Source: Methylophaga sp. (GTDB lineage Bacteria > Pseudomonadota > Gammaproteobacteria > Nitrosococcales > Methylophagaceae). Taken from it: 48,637 nt of DNA. The stretch is taken from assembly GCF_030651745.1 (NCBI RefSeq), contig NZ_JAUSCC010000022.1, positions 1 to 48,637 on the forward strand, written 5' to 3'. A model generated the notes under the pieces. The model was not told the DNA's origin. It did not search any database and saw nothing but the letters and a program-made list of their open reading frames with translations. The position numbers and the translations under genes are program-made. This document shows, in pieces, positions 37,502-46,713 of this stretch; the first letter of the stretch is position 1, and each line of letters starts with the position of its first letter.

Positions 37502-40360
37502 TTGTCAGAATTAAGTTTTGCAGTTGGCCAACGTTGGGTCAGTAACAGCGAGGCCGAGTTAGGTCTGGGAATCATCACTGAAGTCACCAGTCGCCGTCTT
37601 GAAATCTCATTTCCCGCCGCCGATGAACAACGCAGCTATGCAGCGAATAATGCGCCGTTGAGTCGGGTGGATTATTCCGTTGGCGAGCAGGTAAAAACCC
37701 GTAATGGCCAGTTATTCACTATCAGCGAAAAACATCCATTAAATGGCTGTGTTATCTATCAGGGTGAAACGGCAAGTGGTGAAGCCATCAGTATTCATGA
37801 AATGGATTTGGACAGTTATGTACAGTTCAGCCAGGCCACCGATCGTCTGTTTGCCGGACAGATAGACAAAAACCGCCAGTTTCAATTGCGGCTGCGTACC
37901 CACCAATATTTTCATCGATTGCATCAATCGCCGGTATTTGGTCTGTTGGGTGGCCGGGTGCAATGTTTACCGCATCAGTTTTATATCGCTTCACAGATGG
38001 CCAATCGTATTAACACCCGCGTATTACTGGCTGATGAAGTTGGTTTGGGCAAAACCATTGAAGCCGGTTTGATTATGCATCAGCAAATCCTGCAGGGACG
38101 AGCCAGCCGGGTATTGGTTATTGTTCCTTCGGCATTGCTGCATCAATGGTTGGTGGAAATGCTGCGGCGTTTTAATCTGGCCTTTACCGTGATTGATGCC
38201 GAGCGCTATGAGGCCCTGGTTGAATTAAACGAAGGTAATGCCTATGACAGCGCGCAATTGGTATTAACCGATTTGCAGACACTGGAAAACCATCCGGAAA
38301 TGCAACAAGACATCTTGCAGGCGAGCTGGGATATGTTAGTGGTGGATGAAGCGCATCATCTGCAATGGCATGTTGATAACAGCAGCGAGGGTTATCAGCT
38401 GGTCGAAAAACTGGCGGCGCAGATTGCCTCGGTATTATTACTCACCGCCACTCCAGAACAATTGGGCATGGACAGTCATTTTGCCCGGCTGAGACTATTG
38501 GACCCGGATCGTTACTACGATCTAGAGCAGTTTCGAGAAGAACAGCAAAAATATCAGCAAATCAGCCTGTTACTCGATCAATTAATGGCTGTTGAATCGG
38601 CTGCTGATTTTGCCGCGAACACAAGCTTGAAAAAGGCATTGGCCGGATATCTGGATAAAACGCTGCTGACAGCACTCAGTTCTGCAGATGAATTTGAAAC
38701 GGCACGCGAACAGGCCAAACAACTGTTTCTGGATCAATTCGGCACTGGACGGATTTTATTCCGTAATACCCGCGATACCGTGAAAGGTTTCCCTGAGCGT
38801 CAATTAACAACACAGCCATTACCTGCCCCCGAACTTTATTTGCCTGCAGCAGATAGTGAGTTAACTGACTTATTGCAGCCGGAAGCATTACTGGGCGAAA
38901 ACTGGCTGGATTTGGATCCGCGAGTTGATTGGCTGGTCAACTGGTTGAAACAGCATCGCAGTGAAAAAACCTTATTAATTACCGCCGATGCTGAAACTGC
39001 TCAACAGTTGGAGCTGCATCTGCGGGTGCAACATGGTGTGCGCAGCAGTGTGTTCCATGAGGATATGACGTTGATCAATCGTGATCGCGCTGCAGCATTT
39101 TTTGCAGATGATGAAGAGGGTGCGCAGATCCTGATTTGCTCGGAAATTGGCAGTGAAGGTCGAAACTTTCAGTTCTGTTCCTACTTGGTGTTATTCGATC
39201 TGCCGCTGAATCCGGATTTGCTGGAACAGCGCATTGGTCGTCTGGATCGTATTGGTCAACGCAATACCGTCAATATCGTGCTGCCGTTTTATCAGGATAC
39301 GGCTCAGCAATTGCTGCTCGACTGGTATCAGCAGGGATTAAATGCGTTTGAATCTGTCTGCAAAACGGGTTCTGCTTTGCGTGAACAATTTGCTGAACAA
39401 CTGGAACAGTGTCTGCGCGATCCTGCAGATAAAAAAGCCTTTGCCAAATTACTCAAAGAGACGCAACAGGCTGAACAGCAATTACGCGAAAACCTCAGTC
39501 AAGGCCGAGATCGCCTGCTGACGCTGAATTCCTATGATGAATCTTCAGCAAAAGAGATCCTGATGCAGGTTGAAGAAGCCAGCAGTCCATTGGAACTGGC
39601 AGCTTTTATGGATGATTTCTTTGATGCTTATGGTGTTGAACAGCAGGCGCATAGTGCTGACAGCATTATTCTGCAACGCGGTGATGAACTGCGCAGTGAT
39701 GAAATTGATTTGCCAGAAGATGGCCTGACGGCAACTTATCAACGTAACAGAGCGCTGTCACGTGAAGATATGGCTTTTTTAAGCTGGGAACATCCCTTGG
39801 TGCTATCGGCAATGGACGCGGTGATCAGCTCTGATCTGGGCAATACCGCTTTTTGTCAGTTGAAAAGTAATCTGGTGCCAGCTGGCAGTTTATTGCTGGA
39901 AGTGGCGTTTGTGATGCATTGCCCGGCACCAAAACAGTTTAATATCACCCGCTTTATACCTGAATCGTATCTGCGGCTCGTCATAGATGAAAAAGCACGG
40001 CGTCTGGATGAGCATTTAACCGAGCAGGAGATGAATCAGCAAGTGGGACGGATTCCAAAACATACTGCGCAGCAGATGGTGCAGGTAGCTCGGGAACGCA
40101 TTGACGGCTTAATTGATTCCGGTAAACAAGTGGCTGCTCAATATCAAAAACAGTTTATCGCTGATGCCATCACTAAAATGACTCAGCTGACGGATAATGA
40201 AATACAACGCTTGCAACATCTTGCCGACAAAAATACCCATATCAAGCCGGCAGAAATTGCAGCGATGCAAGCACAGCAACAACAACTGCAGCAGTATCTT
40301 CAACATGCTGAATTAAAATTGGATGCGTTACGTCTTATCATCGTGACAGAAGCGGAGTGA
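37502..40360 (+). CDS. rapA: RNA polymerase-associated ATPase RapA
   Basis: A 952-residue Swi2/Snf2-type ATPase that frees and recycles RNA polymerase. The N-terminal tudor-like domains (GQRWVSNSEAELGLG) precede Walker A DEVGLGKT at 178-185 and DEAH at 282-285, then TATPEQLGM. The second lobe has CSEIGSEGRNFQFC and LEQRIGRLDRIGQ. The long C-terminal spacer and RapA-C domain complete the usual length. The start is TTG at 37502 with CAGGTAA upstream, and it gives the expected N-terminus; no ATG fits as well. Confidence 0.95.
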   Translation: MSELSFAVGQRWVSNSEAELGLGIITEVTSRRLEISFPAADEQRSYAANNAPLSRVDYSVGEQVKTRNGQLFTISEKHPLNGCVIYQGETASGEAISIHEMDLDSYVQFSQATDRLFAGQIDKNRQFQLRLRTHQYFHRLHQSPVFGLLGGRVQCLPHQFYIASQMANRINTRVLLADEVGLGKTIEAGLIMHQQILQGRASRVLVIVPSALLHQWLVEMLRRFNLAFTVIDAERYEALVELNEGNAYDSAQLVLTDLQTLENHPEMQQDILQASWDMLVVDEAHHLQWHVDNSSEGYQLVEKLAAQIASVLLLTATPEQLGMDSHFARLRLLDPDRYYDLEQFREEQQKYQQISLLLDQLMAVESAADFAANTSLKKALAGYLDKTLLTALSSADEFETAREQAKQLFLDQFGTGRILFRNTRDTVKGFPERQLTTQPLPAPELYLPAADSELTDLLQPEALLGENWLDLDPRVDWLVNWLKQHRSEKTLLITADAETAQQLELHLRVQHGVRSSVFHEDMTLINRDRAAAFFADDEEGAQILICSEIGSEGRNFQFCSYLVLFDLPLNPDLLEQRIGRLDRIGQRNTVNIVLPFYQDTAQQLLLDWYQQGLNAFESVCKTGSALREQFAEQLEQCLRDPADKKAFAKLLKETQQAEQQLRENLSQGRDRLLTLNSYDESSAKEILMQVEEASSPLELAAFMDDFFDAYGVEQQAHSADSIILQRGDELRSDEIDLPEDGLTATYQRNRALSREDMAFLSWEHPLVLSAMDAVISSDLGNTAFCQLKSNLVPAGSLLLEVAFVMHCPAPKQFNITRFIPESYLRLVIDEKARRLDEHLTEQEMNQQVGRIPKHTAQQMVQVARERIDGLIDSGKQVAAQYQKQFIADAITKMTQLTDNEIQRLQHLADKNTHIKPAEIAAMQAQQQQLQQYLQHAELKLDALRLIIVTEAE

Positions 40361-40401
40361 TCTGCCAAAGTCACGGATGATATTTATTACGGAGTAGGGC
40401 T

Positions 40402-41634
40402 TTGATTAAACGTTTGTTACCACCTTTGCTGGTCGTGGCATTAGCCATTGTGATTTTCAGCACGTTGATCAGTACTCGCCCGCAAGCTCCTACCCAGGAT
40501 CGTCCGTCTCAAGCGGTGTTGGTGGATACTCAGCAGATTGATTTTGCTGATTTATCACCAACCTTAACTCTCTATGGGCGGCTTGAAGCCCCGCAAATGG
40601 CCAATCTTCGAGCGGCTGTTACTGCTGATGTGATTGAAGTACATGTATTTGACGGGCAGCAGGTCGAGCAAGGTGATGTGTTAATCGAGTTGGATCCTCA
40701 AGAAGCACAATTGGCACTGGATCAGGCTGCAGCGGAATTGGCTTTGATTGATGCACAGATCGCTGCTGAACAGTCTCAGCTCAAACGTAATGAAGCATTG
40801 TTAAGTACGCAGCAACAGTTGGTAGATTTATCTAAAGCAGCGGTGACGCGCGCTGAAAAATTACAACAAAGCCAGTTAAGCTCCCAAGCCTTATTAGATG
40901 AATCCATCTCACTGCAACAGCAGCAAATTCTGACACTTAAACAACGTCAATTTGATATTCAGGATCATCCCATTCGTCTTGCCGAACTCAACGCCAGACG
41001 TAAACAAGCCCAAGCTCAAATGAATCGTGCGGAACTGGATCTCAGTCGTACGATTATCAGAGCGCCATTTAATGGTCGTATTAGCAGTCGCCAGATTGCC
41101 AAGGGTGACAGAGTGCAGATCGGCGATGCGCTGATGACTCTTTATGATATGCAGCAATTGGAGTTACGGGCATCCATCCCACAGCGTTATCTGGTGGATA
41201 TTTATCCAGTGCTTGCCCAGAGGAGTTTAAATGCCACAGCACAGATTGCCGGTCAGCGTTATCAATTTGAATTACAACGACTCGGTGGTGAAGTGAATGC
41301 CAATGTGGCGGGTCGTGATGGTTTATTCCGTCTAAAAGGCGAGCCTGGCCCCTTAGCGGTCGGAGAGTTTGTCAGCGTACAGCTTACGTTACCGCCCCGC
41401 CGCAACAGTATCGCGATTCCATACAGCGCTTTATATGGTCTGGATCGGGTTTATCGGGTTCGTGATAATCGTCTTGAAGCCGTCCAGGTCAGCAAAATCG
41501 GCGATTATTCGGATCAGGATGGTAAAAGTCGTTTGTTGATTCAAAGTCAGGATTTACAACAGGGCGATCTGATTATTACCACGCAGTTACCTAATGCTAT
41601 CAATGGCTTAGCGGTGAGTGTTAAAAATGAATAA
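40402..41634 (+). CDS. RND efflux periplasmic adaptor (membrane fusion protein)
   Basis: A 410-residue adaptor subunit of an RND efflux pump. It has an uncleaved N-terminal anchor (about 7-25, no lipobox), a lipoyl half-motif (VIEVHVFDGQQVEQGDVLIEL), a long coiled-coil hairpin (about 100-200), the second lipoyl half (TIIRAPFNGRISSR) and beta-barrel and membrane-proximal domains. The start is TTG with GGAGTAGGG upstream. The 3' end overlaps the permease start by 8 bases, and the three pump genes form one operon. Confidence 0.92.
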   Translation: MIKRLLPPLLVVALAIVIFSTLISTRPQAPTQDRPSQAVLVDTQQIDFADLSPTLTLYGRLEAPQMANLRAAVTADVIEVHVFDGQQVEQGDVLIELDPQEAQLALDQAAAELALIDAQIAAEQSQLKRNEALLSTQQQLVDLSKAAVTRAEKLQQSQLSSQALLDESISLQQQQILTLKQRQFDIQDHPIRLAELNARRKQAQAQMNRAELDLSRTIIRAPFNGRISSRQIAKGDRVQIGDALMTLYDMQQLELRASIPQRYLVDIYPVLAQRSLNATAQIAGQRYQFELQRLGGEVNANVAGRDGLFRLKGEPGPLAVGEFVSVQLTLPPRRNSIAIPYSALYGLDRVYRVRDNRLEAVQVSKIGDYSDQDGKSRLLIQSQDLQQGDLIITTQLPNAINGLAVSVKNE

Positions 41635-44600
41635 TACGGTGCGTCGCGACTTTATCGGCATCTTTGCCCAACATAAGGTTGCCGCTAATTTATTGATGCT
41701 GGTGATGATTCTCGCCGGAATCCTGTCGTTAAACCGAATCAATACACAGTTTTTCCCTACCTTTGCATTGGATATTATTACCGTTCGAATTGAATGGCGT
41801 GGTGCCAGTGCTGAAGACGTTGCCGAGTCAATCACCCGTCAGGTAGAGCAGGAATTACGCAGTGTCGACTATGTAAAAAAAATGACTTCCACTTCGTCTT
41901 ACGGTATGTCGCTGGTTACCATTGAATTTATCGAAAAAAGCGATATGGGTCAGGCGCTGGATCAGGTTAAAGATCGTATCGCACAGATCCGTAATTTGCC
42001 TACTGACAGTGAAGAACCCGAAGTCACTTTGGTCACTAATTACGAAAGTGTGGCGCGTATTCTGATTACCAGTGAAACCGGCGATCTGGCCTCGCTGCGT
42101 TACCTTGCTCATGATATCGAGCACGAACTGCTGGACCGCGGTATTTCACGCATTAATATCAGCGGTCTGCCGCTCGAAGAAATTGCAATTCAACTGGATA
42201 AATCCAAATTAGAGGCCTTGGGACTGGATCTGGATCAGGTCGCTGATCGTATTGCTCAGCTCAGTCAGGACCTTCCCGCTGGTGAAATTGGTAATGATGA
42301 AAGCACACGACAGATCCGTAGTCTGGATCAAGGCCGTGGTGTACAGGCATTTGCCGAATTCGCCTTGCAGTCAGACTTTGCCAGTGGCTTAGTCAAACTG
42401 GAAGATGTGGCAACCATTGAGCGTCGGCCATTACGCAAGCAAATGAGCCTGTTTTATCAAGGCCAACCGGCTATTGAGCTGGAATTGCAGCGTACCGAAA
42501 ATGCTGATTCGTTAAAAAGCGCGCGGATCCTTGAAAAATGGCTGGATGAAAAAGCCGGCAGTTTGCCGGAAGGCGTTCAGCTAAAGGTCTACGATGCCAG
42601 TTGGCAGCTAATAAAAGAACGCATCAATTTGCTATTGAAAAATGGCTTGGGCGGTTTGTTGCTGGTGTTAGGTATTTTGTTTCTATTTTTGCATGGGCGG
42701 GTAGCTTTCTGGGTTGCTGTTGGCATACCGGTGTCGTTTATGGCGGCTTTGGCCGTTTTATACGCTTTAGGTGGCAGCATTAATATGATCAGCTTGTTTG
42801 GGCTGATTATGTCATTGGGGATCATTGTCGATGATGCGATTGTGGTAGGCGAAGATGCATTCGCACACTACCAGAGCGGTGAACCATCGTTGACCGCCTC
42901 AGAAGGTGGCGCCAGAAGAATGCTGGCACCGATTCTGTCATCTTCGCTGACTACGATTTCCTCATTTATTCCGTTGATGCTGATTAGCGGGGTCATTGGC
43001 AATATTCTGTTTGATATTCCGTTTGTGGTGATCTGTGTGATTATCGCCTCATTAATCGAATGCTTTCTGATATTGCCGGGACATTTACGCCATAGTTTTC
43101 ACAACATTCATCATGCTAAACCCTCGGCCATTCGTGCACGATTAGACAGCGCTTTTAATTATCTGCGTGATGATCTCTTCCGTCCGCTGGTCACGCAGAC
43201 GGTTAAAAACCGCGGTTTAACCGTCAGTGTGGCAATTGGCTTACTGATTATCAGTTTTGGTTTATTAGCCGGCGGGCGAATCGCCTTTAACTTTTTCCCG
43301 TCACCGGAAGGCACCACTGTATTAGCCAATGCACGTTTTGTCGCTGGCACGCCGCGTAGTGAAGTGGATAAATTTCTGCAGCATATCTCCGCCACCTTAG
43401 AGCAGACCGATCAGCAATGGGAGCAACCCCTAGTGGATGTAGCAACCAGTAAGTTGGGTGCTGCTGGCACAGCAGGTGGAATGTCCGAATCACAAATTGA
43501 TGATCGGTTTGCTTCTATGCAAGTAGAGCTGACTTCTCCGGATCAGCGTGATGTGCGTAATCAGACCTTTATCAATGCCTGGCGTGAAAAGATTGTACTG
43601 CCAGCAGGCATCGAGACATTTACTATTTCCGAACGCCGTGGTGGTCCACCGGGCAGTGATATTGATATCCGTCTGACTGGTGGCAATACCGATATTCTGA
43701 AAGCTGCTGCAAAAGAAGTAATCGAAGCCTTACAACGCTACCCAGGAGTCAGTGCCATTGAAGACGATCTGCCTTATGGTCAGTCGCAACTGATTTATCG
43801 GCTTAAGGATCAAGGGAAGGTGCTGGGATTAACCGTTGAAGATGTCGGCAGGCAATTAAGAGCGGCTTATGACGGACGGTTGGTGCAGATCTTCCAGGAC
43901 GGTGATGACGAAGTCGAAGTGCGGGTGATGTTGCCGGATAGTCAGCGAAATACGCAGGCTTCCTTGGATGCATTTATGATCCGTTTACCAAACGGCGGCA
44001 GTGTGCCACTTGAATCGGTAGTGCATTTTGATGCTCGTCGAGGTTTTGATGTGTTGCGGCATACTGATACCCGTTTAGCGGTGCATGTAACTGCTACAGT
44101 CGACAGTCTGGTGACCAATAACAATACGATCTTGGCAGATTTACAAGCAGAATTTTTACCCGATCTGACGTCACGCTATGGCATTCAGGTGGTATTTGAG
44201 GGCAGGGCGGAAGAGCAGGCCGATACTATTGGTGATATGAAACAAGGGGTATTGCTGGCATTTGCGCTGATCTACATTATTCTCGCCTGGGTATTTGCCT
44301 CATACGGCTGGCCGTTGGTGGTGATGACAGCGATACCGTTTGGTTTAATCGGTGCTTTGGTTGGCCACTGGCTGTTGGGGATAGATCTGACCATTCTGTC
44401 GTTATTCGGCATCTTTGGTCTGTCAGGTATTGTGGTCAATAATGCGATTATACTGGTGACCTTTTTCAAGAACTTACGTGAAAAAGGGCTCGATACCCAA
44501 ACTGCCATTATCGAAGCATCAGTTTTGCGTTTAAGGGCGGTGTTACTGACCTCACTAACCACTATCGGCGGATTGACACCGTTACTGTTTGAAACTTCAC

Positions 44601-44767
44601 CTCAGGCACAATTTTTAATTCCGATGGCCGTTTCCATTTCATTCGGCCTGATGTTTGCCACCATCTTAGTGTTGCTGGTCATTCCTGCCTTGTTGTCGTT
44701 CCACGAAAGTATTGCCGACTATATGGCTAAATTTCGTTCCGGCAAGACACAAACAGAAAAAGGATAA
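41627..44767 (+). CDS. RND efflux permease (AcrB/HAE1-type)
   Basis: A 1046-residue inner-membrane RND transporter with the duplicated topology: TM1 at about 18-35, a periplasmic loop, TM2-6, then the repeat. The proton-relay aspartates in TM4 are Asp402 and Asp403 in GIIVDDAIVVGED, as in hydrophobe/drug exporters. I chose the ATG at 41627 because it gives ATGAATAA overlap with the adaptor stop; a GTG three codons upstream is less likely. Substrate cannot be told from sequence. No local regulator gene is present. Confidence 0.93.
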   Translation: MNNTVRRDFIGIFAQHKVAANLLMLVMILAGILSLNRINTQFFPTFALDIITVRIEWRGASAEDVAESITRQVEQELRSVDYVKKMTSTSSYGMSLVTIEFIEKSDMGQALDQVKDRIAQIRNLPTDSEEPEVTLVTNYESVARILITSETGDLASLRYLAHDIEHELLDRGISRINISGLPLEEIAIQLDKSKLEALGLDLDQVADRIAQLSQDLPAGEIGNDESTRQIRSLDQGRGVQAFAEFALQSDFASGLVKLEDVATIERRPLRKQMSLFYQGQPAIELELQRTENADSLKSARILEKWLDEKAGSLPEGVQLKVYDASWQLIKERINLLLKNGLGGLLLVLGILFLFLHGRVAFWVAVGIPVSFMAALAVLYALGGSINMISLFGLIMSLGIIVDDAIVVGEDAFAHYQSGEPSLTASEGGARRMLAPILSSSLTTISSFIPLMLISGVIGNILFDIPFVVICVIIASLIECFLILPGHLRHSFHNIHHAKPSAIRARLDSAFNYLRDDLFRPLVTQTVKNRGLTVSVAIGLLIISFGLLAGGRIAFNFFPSPEGTTVLANARFVAGTPRSEVDKFLQHISATLEQTDQQWEQPLVDVATSKLGAAGTAGGMSESQIDDRFASMQVELTSPDQRDVRNQTFINAWREKIVLPAGIETFTISERRGGPPGSDIDIRLTGGNTDILKAAAKEVIEALQRYPGVSAIEDDLPYGQSQLIYRLKDQGKVLGLTVEDVGRQLRAAYDGRLVQIFQDGDDEVEVRVMLPDSQRNTQASLDAFMIRLPNGGSVPLESVVHFDARRGFDVLRHTDTRLAVHVTATVDSLVTNNNTILADLQAEFLPDLTSRYGIQVVFEGRAEEQADTIGDMKQGVLLAFALIYIILAWVFASYGWPLVVMTAIPFGLIGALVGHWLLGIDLTILSLFGIFGLSGIVVNNAIILVTFFKNLREKGLDTQTAIIEASVLRLRAVLLTSLTTIGGLTPLLFETSPQAQFLIPMAVSISFGLMFATILVLLVIPALLSFHESIADYMAKFRSGKTQTEKG

Positions 44768-44771
44768 AACG

Positions 44772-45992
44772 ATGAAGCGACATTCACTGGGTTTATTAAT
44801 TTGGCTGGCAGTCAGTGGCGTCAGTAGTTCGGTTTTCGCGGATGATGCTGCGGCTGTTACGTTGAAAACCCTGACAGATTATGTTTTCACGCATCATCCG
44901 GCACGTCAGGCTGAAGCCAGTATGGATGCCCTGGCAGAAAGTCGTTCAGCATTGGCCGGTCAGTTATTCGCCGAGCCGTTAAGTTTGTCGGTCAATCATT
45001 ACAATGATGTAATCGGTAGCGGTGATGGCTTACAGGAATGGGAAACCTCGGTAGAAATGCCGATCTGGCTGCCCGGAGAAAAACGTCAGCAACAGAATCT
45101 GTCTCGTCATCTGGCTGCAGAAGTACCTTATTATCAGCAACGGATCCGTTTGGATGCGTCAGCTCAGGTGAGAGAGCATGTCTGGCAGGTAATGCTTTCA
45201 GCGGCTAAAGTCCGTCATGCCGAAGGCTTACTGGAAAACTCAGAAAATTTACTGAAAAGTGTCCAAGATCGCGTTGAGGGTGGTGATCTGGCTGATTCTG
45301 AAGCGTTGCTGGCACAAACGCATCAGCTGGAAATGCAGTCGCAACTTGCCTCGGCAAAACTGGATCTGCAACAAAGCTTAAATCAATATCGTTACCTGAC
45401 CGGGCAGCAAGTGTTGCCCGACGAAATTGAAGAACGTCTGCCGGAATCGCCAGAAATTCATCGTGATCATCCTTTGTTGGCCGAACTGGAACAGCAAATT
45501 GCCAGACAACGCAGTGAAGTCGCCAATGCCCGTTATGAAAATGTGCGCCATCCAAGCTTGTCGCTAGGCATTAAACGAGAACGTGATGAACACGCCGCCC
45601 CATACAATAACAGTATCGGTGTTGGGATGAATTTTGCTTTGAATGATGCCCGCTATCAGCAACCGGCTATTGCTGCTGCAAGTCGACAATTAGCTGATTT
45701 GCAAATTGCCCAGCAACAGCAGCTTCGGCAACTGGAAGCCGCTTTACTTGCGGCAATGGATAGGCTGAACAGCTTGCAGCAAAGACAAGAAATGTTGAAA
45801 CAGCAGTTTGATGTCAGTCAGCAATATGTTTCGATGCAGCAACGCAGTTTTGATATGGGTGGCATCGATTTAACGACATTGTTACGCAGTCAGGAAGTGA
45901 CCAATAGCCATCGTCACCAATTGCTGCAGTTACAAATCGAAATTCAGCAGCAGATTGCTCAGATTAATCAGATCGCTGGCCGAACATTGTAA
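44772..45992 (+). CDS. TolC-family outer-membrane efflux protein
   Basis: A 406-residue outer-membrane channel subunit. The signal peptide (to about residue 23, VFA) is preceded by AAGGA and the ATG at 44772. The mature part is mostly alpha-helical and Gln-rich, with the internal repeat typical of TolC/OEP proteins. It completes the adaptor-permease-channel set, 4 bases after the permease stop. A longer open frame from 44712 lies inside the permease gene and lacks the signal-peptide context. Confidence 0.9.
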   Translation: MKRHSLGLLIWLAVSGVSSSVFADDAAAVTLKTLTDYVFTHHPARQAEASMDALAESRSALAGQLFAEPLSLSVNHYNDVIGSGDGLQEWETSVEMPIWLPGEKRQQQNLSRHLAAEVPYYQQRIRLDASAQVREHVWQVMLSAAKVRHAEGLLENSENLLKSVQDRVEGGDLADSEALLAQTHQLEMQSQLASAKLDLQQSLNQYRYLTGQQVLPDEIEERLPESPEIHRDHPLLAELEQQIARQRSEVANARYENVRHPSLSLGIKRERDEHAAPYNNSIGVGMNFALNDARYQQPAIAAASRQLADLQIAQQQQLRQLEAALLAAMDRLNSLQQRQEMLKQQFDVSQQYVSMQQRSFDMGGIDLTTLLRSQEVTNSHRHQLLQLQIEIQQQIAQINQIAGRTL

Positions 45993-46040
45993 TTAACCTG
46001 AGTTCTGGATAGCTGTGCTTCTCCAGAACTAAGGTTAATT
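45991..46040. terminator. Long inverted repeat, bidirectional terminator
   Basis: Bases 45991-46009 and 46022-46040 are reverse complements over 19 positions with a single mismatch, around a 12-base loop. The repeat starts at the stop codon of the TolC-like gene and ends at the stop codon of lapG, so it fills the whole gap between the convergent genes. It is A/T-rich at its ends, which provides the U tract in both directions. Confidence 0.8.
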
Positions 46041-46710
46041 ATCTGCTGGTTCCCATTTCGGCGCGCATTCTGGCAGTCAGATCTTCCCATAATGATAAAC
46101 GTGAAGCATCACCGACCCGTTGTCCCTCACCGCGGGATTTCGCCAGCCATAAACCCGTACCATTAAAACTGTAAACCGGGATCAGATCCTGGCGACGATT
46201 GGCCGGTTTGATTTCATTAATCAGGTTATCCAAAACCAGCGGGATGGCCCGTCTATTCTCAAAATACGTCAGCACCATATGTGCCTGACCTAAACTAACG
46301 GCTTTAACATAGGTGATACGCAGTTTATCTTCATCAACACCGAGTTGTTTCAGCGTGAAATACTTGGCAATCGAATAATCCTCACAATCACCAGCGCCCA
46401 TTGACAGCATTTCTATGGGGGTAGCCCAGTAATCTTCCTGATTCCACAGCAAAATATCATCGACAAACATAATATTACTGTTGAAAAAATCATTCACCAG
46501 AGTGAGTTTTTCCAGATCCGTCAGCTCTTTGCCTTCCAACATTAATGTTTGCCAGGCCTCAACCCGGTTTCTGGCATCACGGTCGTATTGTTTTTCAATC
46601 TTTTGCAGTAATGCATCCGAGATCAGTAACTCTGCTAACAGCGGTACCGAAAACGGTAGCAACCATGCGAGGATGGCTGCTAAAACAATTGGCTTTAGCC
46701 GTTTTAACAT
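46039..46710 (-). CDS. lapG: LapG-type periplasmic cysteine protease
   Basis: A 223-residue bacterial transglutaminase-like cysteine peptidase. After an N-terminal signal or anchor (about 5-27), the catalytic triad is Cys109 (GAGDCEDYS), His144 (AHMVL) and Asp161 (LDNL). The Asp-Cys-Glu-Asp context also binds calcium in the family. LapG cleaves the N-terminus of large biofilm adhesins, releasing them from the cell, and is held inactive by LapD when c-di-GMP is high. It lies 3 bases after lapD. No LapA-like adhesin is in the window. Confidence 0.92.
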   Translation of the reverse strand: MLKRLKPIVLAAILAWLLPFSVPLLAELLISDALLQKIEKQYDRDARNRVEAWQTLMLEGKELTDLEKLTLVNDFFNSNIMFVDDILLWNQEDYWATPIEMLSMGAGDCEDYSIAKYFTLKQLGVDEDKLRITYVKAVSLGQAHMVLTYFENRRAIPLVLDNLINEIKPANRRQDLIPVYSFNGTGLWLAKSRGEGQRVGDASRLSLWEDLTARMRAEMGTSR

Positions 46711-46713
46711 TGA

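Noticed and set aside
40402..45992. Adaptor-permease-TolC genes as the LapB/LapC/LapE adhesin exporter
   Set aside because: The permease is an RND proton antiporter with the TM4 Asp-Asp pair, not an ABC transporter, so it cannot be the type I secretion system that goes with LapD/LapG.
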